From: Pseudomonas farsensis
GTDB lineage: Bacteria; Pseudomonadota; Gammaproteobacteria; Pseudomonadales; Pseudomonadaceae
Direction: 5' to 3'
Assembly: GCF_014268805.2 (NCBI RefSeq)
Contig: NZ_JABWRF020000003.1
Span: forward strand, 726,690-790,689
Length of the DNA stretch: 64,000 nt
The notes beneath the pieces were generated by a model. It was not told where the DNA came from, made no database searches, and was given only the letters and a program-made list of their open reading frames with translations. How positions within the stretch are numbered: the stretch's first letter is position 1; the number at the start of each line of letters is the position of its first letter. Position numbers and translations under genes: made by a program. This document shows, piece after piece, positions 58,493 to 64,000 of the stretch.

Positions 58493-58990
58493 ATGGCTAA
58501 GACCGACGCAGTGAAAGACCCCGCCGCTAAAGGCAAACTCAAGATGATCCTGCTGCTGGTGGTGGCCCTGCTGCTGGCCGTCGGCCTTTCGGTGGGCGCT
58601 ACCTGGTTCTTCATGCACAAGGGCGAAACGGCTCCGGCAGTCGACCCCGCCGCAGCCAACGTCAAGCAGGCGGCGATCTACGAGCCGCTGGCGCCAGCCT
58701 TCGTGGTCAACTTCAACCAGAATGGCCGCCAGCGCTACATGCAGGTGAGCATCACCATGCAGGGCCGCAGCCAGGCCGATCTCGATGCGCTGAAAGTGCA
58801 CATGCCGGTGATTCGCAACAACCTTGTGATGATGTTCTCTGGTCAAGGCTTCGACGTACTGGCCAACAGCCCGGTCGGTCAAGAGATGCTGCGCCAGAAA
58901 GCCACCGCCGTGGTGCAGGAAGTCGCCCAGAAAGAAGTCGGCAAGCCGGTCATCGACCAGCTGCTGTTCACCAACTTCGTATTGCAGTAG
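58493..58990 (+). CDS. fliL: Flagellar basal body-associated protein FliL
   Basis: This 165-residue single-pass membrane protein sits around the stator and supports torque. The transmembrane helix is MILLLVVALLLAVGLSVGAT (residues 18-37). A periplasmic FliL domain follows (EPLAPAFVVNFNQNGRQRYM), ending VIDQLLFTNFVLQ. It opens the export and C-ring operon, 10 bp before fliM. Confidence 0.94.
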   Translation: MAKTDAVKDPAAKGKLKMILLLVVALLLAVGLSVGATWFFMHKGETAPAVDPAAANVKQAAIYEPLAPAFVVNFNQNGRQRYMQVSITMQGRSQADLDALKVHMPVIRNNLVMMFSGQGFDVLANSPVGQEMLRQKATAVVQEVAQKEVGKPVIDQLLFTNFVLQ

Positions 58991-59000
58991 GAGCACACCG

Positions 59001-59969
59001 ATGGCCGTGCAGGACCTGCTGTCCCAGGATGAGATCGACGCCCTGTTGCATGGGGTGGACGATGGCCTGGTCACCACCGAAAGCGGTGGCGACCCCGGCA
59101 GTATCAAAAGCTACGACCTGACCAGTCAGGACCGTATCGTCCGGGGGCGCATGCCGACCCTGGAGATGATCAACGAGCGTTTCGCCCGTTATACCCGCAT
59201 CAGCATGTTCAACCTGCTGCGCCGCTCGGCGGACGTAGCCGTGGGCGGCGTGCAGGTGATGAAGTTCGGTGAATACGTACACTCGCTGTACGTGCCCACC
59301 AGCTTGAACCTGGTCAAGATCAAGCCGCTGCGTGGCACCTCGCTGTTCATCCTCGACGCCAAGCTGGTGTTCAAGCTGGTGGACAACTTCTTCGGTGGCG
59401 ACGGCCGTCACGCCAAGATCGAGGGGCGTGAATTCACCCCCACCGAGCTGCGCGTGGTGCGCATGGTGCTGGACCAGTGCTTCGTCGACCTCAAGGAAGC
59501 CTGGCAGGCGATCATGCCGGTCAACTTCGAGTACATAAACTCCGAGGTCAACCCGGCCATGGCCAACATCGTCGGCCCGAGCGAGGCGGTGGTGGTGTCG
59601 ACCTTCCACATCGAACTTGATGGCGGTGGTGGCGACCTGCACGTGACCATGCCGTACTCGATGATCGAGCCGGTGCGCGAAATGCTCGATGCGGGCTTCC
59701 AGTCCGACCTGGACGACCAGGACGAGCGCTGGGTCAAGGCCCTGCGCGAGGACGTACTGGACGTCAACGTACCGATTTCGGCAACGGTTGCGCGGCGCCA
59801 GATGAAACTGCGCGACATCCTGCACATGCAGCCGGGTGATGTGATCCCGGTGGAACTGCCTGAGCACCTGGTGCTGCGCGCCAACGGTGTGCCGGCGTTC
59901 AAGGCGCGCCTGGGTTCGCACAAAGGCAACCTGGCGCTGCAGGTCATCGACCCGATCCCGCGCCGCTGA
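59001..59969 (+). CDS. fliM: Flagellar motor switch protein FliM
   Basis: This 322-residue C-ring protein binds CheY-phosphate. The N-terminal CheY-binding peptide (LLSQDEIDALLHGV), the middle CheC-like domain (TLEMINERFARYTRISMFNL) and the C-terminal SpoA domain (PGDVIPVELPEHLVL) are present. GAGC precedes the ATG. It is followed by fliN. Confidence 0.96.
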   Translation: MAVQDLLSQDEIDALLHGVDDGLVTTESGGDPGSIKSYDLTSQDRIVRGRMPTLEMINERFARYTRISMFNLLRRSADVAVGGVQVMKFGEYVHSLYVPTSLNLVKIKPLRGTSLFILDAKLVFKLVDNFFGGDGRHAKIEGREFTPTELRVVRMVLDQCFVDLKEAWQAIMPVNFEYINSEVNPAMANIVGPSEAVVVSTFHIELDGGGGDLHVTMPYSMIEPVREMLDAGFQSDLDDQDERWVKALREDVLDVNVPISATVARRQMKLRDILHMQPGDVIPVELPEHLVLRANGVPAFKARLGSHKGNLALQVIDPIPRR

Positions 59970-60015
59970 GGCGCAACGGTCGCATTAAACGAATTGAATG
60001 GCTGTCGAGGAAATC

Positions 60016-60471
60016 ATGGCTAACGAAAACGACATCAACGCTTCCGACGATCAGGCCCTGGCCGATGAATGGGCCGCAGCCCTGGAAGAAACCGGCGATG
60101 CCGGCCAGTCCGACATCGACGCACTGCTGGCGGCAGACAGCGGCAGTGATCGCCTGCCGATGGAAGAGTTCGCAAGCTCGCCCAAGCCCAACGAGAACGT
60201 CAGCCTCGAAGGGCCGAACCTGGACGTGATCCTGGACATTCCAGTGAGCATCTCCATGGAAGTGGGCAGCACCGAGATCAACATCCGCAACCTGCTGCAG
60301 CTCAACCAGGGCTCGGTGATCGAGCTCGACCGCCTGGCCGGTGAGCCGCTGGACGTGCTGGTCAACGGCACCCTGGTCGCCCATGGCGAGGTGGTCGTGG
60401 TCAACGAAAAGTTCGGCATCCGCCTGACTGACGTGATCAGCCCCAGCGAACGTATCAAGAAGCTGCGCTGA
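60016..60471 (+). CDS. fliN: Flagellar motor switch protein FliN
   Basis: This 151-residue C-ring protein has an acidic N-terminus and a C-terminal SpoA/surface-presentation domain (VILDIPVSISMEVGSTEINI, then VLVNGTLVAHGEVVVVNEKF). I chose the ATG at 60016, after GAGGA; an ATG six codons upstream gives 157 residues. Its stop directly abuts the fliO GTG. Confidence 0.95.
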   Translation: MANENDINASDDQALADEWAAALEETGDAGQSDIDALLAADSGSDRLPMEEFASSPKPNENVSLEGPNLDVILDIPVSISMEVGSTEINIRNLLQLNQGSVIELDRLAGEPLDVLVNGTLVAHGEVVVVNEKFGIRLTDVISPSERIKKLR

Positions 60472-60921
60472 GTGAAGGGCACCTTGCGGGCCATTGCGGC
60501 CGTGGGCGCGTTGTTGCTCAGCGAAGTGGCCATCGCCCAGGCCCAGCCTGTGCAGACCACTGCGTCGGCAACCCCCGGCGGCCTTGGCGGGCAGCTGGCG
60601 CAGATGCTCTTCGGGCTGCTGTTGGTAGTGGGCCTGATCTTCTTCCTGGCCTGGCTGCTGCGGCGCATGCAGGGCACCGCTCAGCGCGGTGCGCCAGTGA
60701 TCGAGATCGTCGGCACCCGTGCCATCGGCCCGCGCGATCGTCTGTTGTTGATACAGGTGGGCAAGGAGCAGATTCTGATCGGCCACTCGCCGGGCAGCAT
60801 CGAGGCCCTGCATGTGCTGGCCGAGCCGGTCGAGGTGCCCAATAGCGCCCGCCAGGCAACGCCGGAATTCGCCCAGCGGCTGCTTGAGCTGATGGGCAAG
60901 GATCAGAAGGACAAGACGTGA
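60472..60921 (+). CDS. fliO: Flagellar biosynthesis protein FliO
   Basis: This 149-residue membrane protein aids FliP pore assembly. It has an N-terminal signal-like segment (IAAVGALLLSEVAIAQAQ), a transmembrane helix (MLFGLLLVVGLIFFLAWLL) and a cytoplasmic FliO domain (VIEIVGTRAIGPRDRLLLIQ). The GTG start follows the fliN stop with no gap and its end overlaps fliP, so both ends are coupled. Confidence 0.92.
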   Translation: MKGTLRAIAAVGALLLSEVAIAQAQPVQTTASATPGGLGGQLAQMLFGLLLVVGLIFFLAWLLRRMQGTAQRGAPVIEIVGTRAIGPRDRLLLIQVGKEQILIGHSPGSIEALHVLAEPVEVPNSARQATPEFAQRLLELMGKDQKDKT

Positions 60922-61676
60922 TGATGGGCGCAACGCGCTTGCTGTTGACTCTGGCGCTGCTGATGGCAGCACCACTGGCGCTGGCCGCCGACCCGCTGTC
61001 GATCCCGGCCATTACCCTGTCAAACGGGGCGGACGGGCAGCAGGAGTATTCGGTCAGCCTGCAGATTCTGCTGATCATGACGGCGCTGAGCTTCATTCCG
61101 GCGTTCGTCATCCTGATGACCAGCTTTACCCGCATCATCATCGTGTTCTCGATTCTGCGTCAGGCCCTGGGCCTGCAGCAGACGCCATCGAACCAGGTGC
61201 TGACCGGCATGGCGCTGTTCCTGACCATGTTCATCATGGCGCCGGTGTTCGACCGGGTGAACAAGGACGCGATCCAGCCTTACCTGGCTGAGCAGATGAC
61301 CGCCCAGCAGGCCATCGACAAGGCGCAGGTGCCGCTCAAGGACTTCATGCTGGCGCAAACCCGGCAGAGCGACCTGGACCTGTTCATGCGCCTGTCCAAG
61401 CGCACCGATATCACCGGCCCCGACCAAGTGCCGTTGACCATCATGGTGCCGGCGTTCGTCACCTCCGAGCTCAAGACGGCGTTCCAGATCGGTTTCATGA
61501 TCTTCATCCCGTTCCTGATCATCGACATGGTGGTGGCCAGTGTGCTGATGGCAATGGGTATGATGATGCTGTCGCCGCTGATCATCTCGCTACCGTTCAA
61601 GATCATGCTGTTCGTGCTGGTGGATGGCTGGGCCTTGATCATGGGCACCCTTGCCGGCAGTTTCGGCGGCGTCTGA
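60921..61676 (+). CDS. fliP: Flagellar type III export gate protein FliP
   Basis: This 251-residue gate protein has a cleavable signal peptide (LLLTLALLMAAPLALAADP) and four transmembrane segments. Conserved motifs are MTSFTRIIIVFSILRQALG and IIDMVVASVLMAMGMMMLSP. FliP with FliQ and FliR forms the export channel. Starts at 60918 (GTG), 60921 or 60924 cannot be told apart; I give the ATG overlapping the fliO stop. Confidence 0.95.
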   Translation: MMGATRLLLTLALLMAAPLALAADPLSIPAITLSNGADGQQEYSVSLQILLIMTALSFIPAFVILMTSFTRIIIVFSILRQALGLQQTPSNQVLTGMALFLTMFIMAPVFDRVNKDAIQPYLAEQMTAQQAIDKAQVPLKDFMLAQTRQSDLDLFMRLSKRTDITGPDQVPLTIMVPAFVTSELKTAFQIGFMIFIPFLIIDMVVASVLMAMGMMMLSPLIISLPFKIMLFVLVDGWALIMGTLAGSFGGV

Positions 61677-61697
61677 CGCCGCCCCAGGAGAGCTTCG

Positions 61698-61967
61698 ATG
61701 ACCCCGGAAATTGCCGTTGACCTGTTTCGCGACGCGCTCTGGCTGACCACCTTGATGGTCGCAACGCTGGTGGTCCCCAGCTTGCTGGTGGGGCTGGTGG
61801 TGGCGATGTTCCAGGCCGCCACGCAGATCAACGAACAAACCCTGAGCTTTCTGCCGCGCCTGCTGATGATGCTGATCACGCTGATCATTGCCGGGCCTTG
61901 GCTGGTGCAGAAGTTCATGGAGTACTTCATCAGCCTGTACACCAACATCCCGCAGTTGATCGGCTGA
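61698..61967 (+). CDS. fliQ: Flagellar type III export gate protein FliQ
   Basis: This 89-residue protein with two transmembrane helices has the family motifs LVGLVVAMFQAATQINEQTL and FLPRLLMMLITLIIAGPWL. CAGGAGAG precedes the ATG. It lies between fliP and fliR in the universal order. Confidence 0.96.
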   Translation: MTPEIAVDLFRDALWLTTLMVATLVVPSLLVGLVVAMFQAATQINEQTLSFLPRLLMMLITLIIAGPWLVQKFMEYFISLYTNIPQLIG

Positions 61968-61974
61968 GGCGGCC

Positions 61975-62751
61975 ATGCTGGAGCTGACCGACACGCAGAT
62001 CGGCACCTGGGTCGCCACGTTCATCCTGCCGTTGTTCCGGGTGACGGCGGTGCTGATGACCATGCCGATCTTCGGCACCAAGATGCTCCCGGCGCGCCTG
62101 CGGCTGTACGTGGCCGTGGCTATCACCGTGGTGATCGTGCCGGCGCTGCCGCCGCTGCCGCAGTTCGACCCCCTGAGCCTTCGCGGCCTGCTGCTGTGCG
62201 CCGAGCAGATCATCGTTGGTGCCCTGTTCGGCTTCTCTTTGCAGTTGTTGTTCCAGGCGTTCGTGATTGCCGGCCAGATCGTTGCCGTGCAGATGGGTAT
62301 GGCGTTCGCCTCGATGGTGGACCCGGCCAACGGCGTCAACGTGGCGGTGGTCAGCCAGTTCATGACCATGCTGGTGAGTGTGCTGTTCCTGCTGATGAAT
62401 GGGCACCTGGTGGTGTTCGAAATCCTCACCGAAAGCTTCACCACGCTGCCGGTCGGCAATGCGCTGGTGGTCGAGCATTTCTGGGATGTGGCCGGGCGCC
62501 TGAGCTGGGTGCTGGGCGCGGGATTGCTGTTGATTCTGCCGGCGATCGCCGCGCTGTTGGTGGTCAACATCGCGTTTGGCGTGATGACCCGCGCGGCGCC
62601 CCAATTGAACATTTTCTCCATCGGTTTCCCGCTGACCCTGGTGCTGGGTATCGCCATCTTCTGGGTCGGCCTTGCCGATATTCTTTCCCATTACCAGGCA
62701 CTGGCCAGCGAAGCGCTGCAGTGGCTGCGTGAGCTGGCGCGGGCGAGCTGA
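61975..62751 (+). CDS. fliR: Flagellar type III export gate protein FliR
   Basis: This 258-residue gate protein has five to six transmembrane helices (WVATFILPLFRVTAVLMTMP, QIIVGALFGFSLQLLFQAFV). The conserved MGMAFASMVDPANGVNVAVV is present. It starts seven bases after fliQ and ends two bases before flhB. Confidence 0.95.
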   Translation: MLELTDTQIGTWVATFILPLFRVTAVLMTMPIFGTKMLPARLRLYVAVAITVVIVPALPPLPQFDPLSLRGLLLCAEQIIVGALFGFSLQLLFQAFVIAGQIVAVQMGMAFASMVDPANGVNVAVVSQFMTMLVSVLFLLMNGHLVVFEILTESFTTLPVGNALVVEHFWDVAGRLSWVLGAGLLLILPAIAALLVVNIAFGVMTRAAPQLNIFSIGFPLTLVLGIAIFWVGLADILSHYQALASEALQWLRELARAS

Positions 62752-62753
62752 GC

Positions 62754-63896
62754 ATGGCTGAGAGCGAGAGCGGTCAGGACAAGACAGAAGACCCCACCGA
62801 CAAGCGCAAGACCGACTCGCGCAAAAAAGGTGAGGTGGCGCGCTCCAAGGAGCTCAATACGGTGGGTGTCACGCTTGCCGGTGCGGGTGCGCTGCTGATG
62901 TTCGGTGGCCACCTGGCCGAGACGCTGATGACGCTGATGCGCATGAACTTCAGCCTGACGCGCGAGGTGATCGTCGATGAGCGCAGCATGGGCGCGTTCC
63001 TGTTGGCCTCGGGCAAGATGGCCATCTGGGCGGTGCAGCCGGTGCTGATCCTGCTGTTCGTGGTGGCGTTCGTCGCGCCCATCGCGTTGAGTGGTTTTCT
63101 TTTTTCCGGGAGCCTGTTGCAGCCCAAATTCAGCCGTATGAACCCGCTGGCAGGCATCAAGCGGATGTTTTCGATGAATGCGCTGACGGAGCTACTGAAG
63201 GCGCTGGCCAAGTTTTTCGTGATTCTGATCGTGGCCCTGGTGGTGCTGTCCAGCGACCGCGAGGCGCTGATGTCGATTGCCAACGAGCCGCTGGAGCAGG
63301 CGATCATCCATGCTGTGCAGGTGGTTGGCTGGAGCACGTTGTGGATGGCTGCCGGGCTGTTGCTGATCGCGGCGGCTGACGTGCCGTTGCAGCTGTATCA
63401 GACGCACCAGAAAATGAAGATGACCAAGCAGGAAGTGAAGGACGAGTACAAGGACAGTGAGGGTAAGCCTGAGGTCAAGCAGCGTATCCGGCAGTTGCAG
63501 CGCGAGGCTTCCCAGCGGCGCATGATGGCGGCGGTGCCGGATGCGGATGTGATCATCACCAACCCGACGCACTATGCCGTGGCGTTGCAGTACGACCCCG
63601 AGAAGGGTGGGGTAGCGCCGTTGCTGCTGGCCAAGGGGACGGATTTCATTGCCTTGAAAATGCGTGAGATCGGGGTTGAGCACAAAGTGCAGATTCTGGA
63701 GTCGCCGGCGTTGGCGCGGGCGATTTACTACTCGACCGAGCTTGAGCAGGAGATCCCGGCAGGCTTGTACCTGGCGGTGGCGCAGGTGTTGGCGTATGTG
63801 TTCCAGATTCGGCAGTACCGAGCAGGCAAGGGTAAGTCGCCGGAGCCGTTGAAGAAAGATCTGCCGATTCCTGATGATTTGCGGCGGGATGAGTGA
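62754..63896 (+). CDS. flhB: Flagellar type III export switch protein FlhB
   Basis: This 380-residue gate protein switches substrate class. Four transmembrane helices occupy about residues 35-210. The cytoplasmic domain carries the autocleavage motif NPTH (270-273). The N-terminus is KTEDPTDKRKTDSRKKGEVA. FliK, encoded upstream, triggers the switch. It is the last gene of the fliL operon in the window; no terminator was found in the remaining 104 bp. Confidence 0.97.
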   Translation: MAESESGQDKTEDPTDKRKTDSRKKGEVARSKELNTVGVTLAGAGALLMFGGHLAETLMTLMRMNFSLTREVIVDERSMGAFLLASGKMAIWAVQPVLILLFVVAFVAPIALSGFLFSGSLLQPKFSRMNPLAGIKRMFSMNALTELLKALAKFFVILIVALVVLSSDREALMSIANEPLEQAIIHAVQVVGWSTLWMAAGLLLIAAADVPLQLYQTHQKMKMTKQEVKDEYKDSEGKPEVKQRIRQLQREASQRRMMAAVPDADVIITNPTHYAVALQYDPEKGGVAPLLLAKGTDFIALKMREIGVEHKVQILESPALARAIYYSTELEQEIPAGLYLAVAQVLAYVFQIRQYRAGKGKSPEPLKKDLPIPDDLRRDE

Positions 63897-64000
63897 GTGC
63901 GGGTAGAGCTGTTCTGATTTACCTGGCGCGTGGGCTTGCTCGGTTATGTGCAGCCCTGTTCCCGCCAGGCATATCTTCTTGTAGCGAGCTCCCTTGTGGC

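Overview
This window looks like a chromosomal segment of a Pseudomonas, most likely the P. putida group. The evidence is the gene content and order: a bkd operon with a divergent bkdR, followed by a polar-flagellum cluster with FleQ/FleSR regulators, an HsbA/HsbR/HptB module and GC-rich coding. Three families of REP/REPIN palindromes are scattered between operons. No tRNA, rRNA, insertion sequence, phage gene or CRISPR array was seen.

Layout. (1) 1-4.0 kb: branched-chain keto acid dehydrogenase genes bkdA1-bkdA2-bkdB on the minus strand (bkdB runs off the left edge) with divergent bkdR. An MFS transporter follows (4.1-5.5 kb). (2) 5.7-8.35 kb, minus strand: ycgR (c-di-GMP brake), flgN, flgM, flgA. 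Divergent cheV and cheR follow at 8.4-10.2 kb. (3) 10.6-22.5 kb: rod, hook and ring genes flgBCDE and flgFGHIJKL, each set behind a sigma-54 type -24/-12 promoter. (4) 22.6-38.3 kb: an accessory island inserted between flgL and fliC. It holds three giant multi-domain glycosyltransferases, a WbqC-family protein, three methyltransferase-like proteins, an FAD oxidoreductase and a WecE/RffA-type sugar aminotransferase. A ketoacyl-ACP-synthase-III-like gene next to fliC closes it. (5) 39.8-45.05 kb: fliC (a short, 286-residue flagellin), flaG, fliD, fliS, fliT and fleQ. (6) 45.6-63.9 kb: fleSR, fliEFGHIJ, the hsbA-hsbR-hptB signalling module, fliK, and the export/C-ring operon fliLMNOPQR-flhB.

How it works together. 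FleQ with sigma-54 would drive the early genes. Sigma-54 motifs lie upstream of flgA, flgB, flgF, fleS, fliE, fliK and fliL. FlgM holds FliA until the hook is complete, and FliA-type promoters lie upstream of flgM, fliC and fliS. The island is best read as a flagellin glycosylation locus, by analogy with P. syringae fgt1/fgt2 and the P. aeruginosa a-type island, which sit at the same place. It appears to build and attach a glycan containing a 4-amino-4,6-dideoxyhexose with methyl and possibly unusual N-acyl decorations. This combination of genes is the most novel part of the window. Its chemistry is inferred and not proven by sequence.
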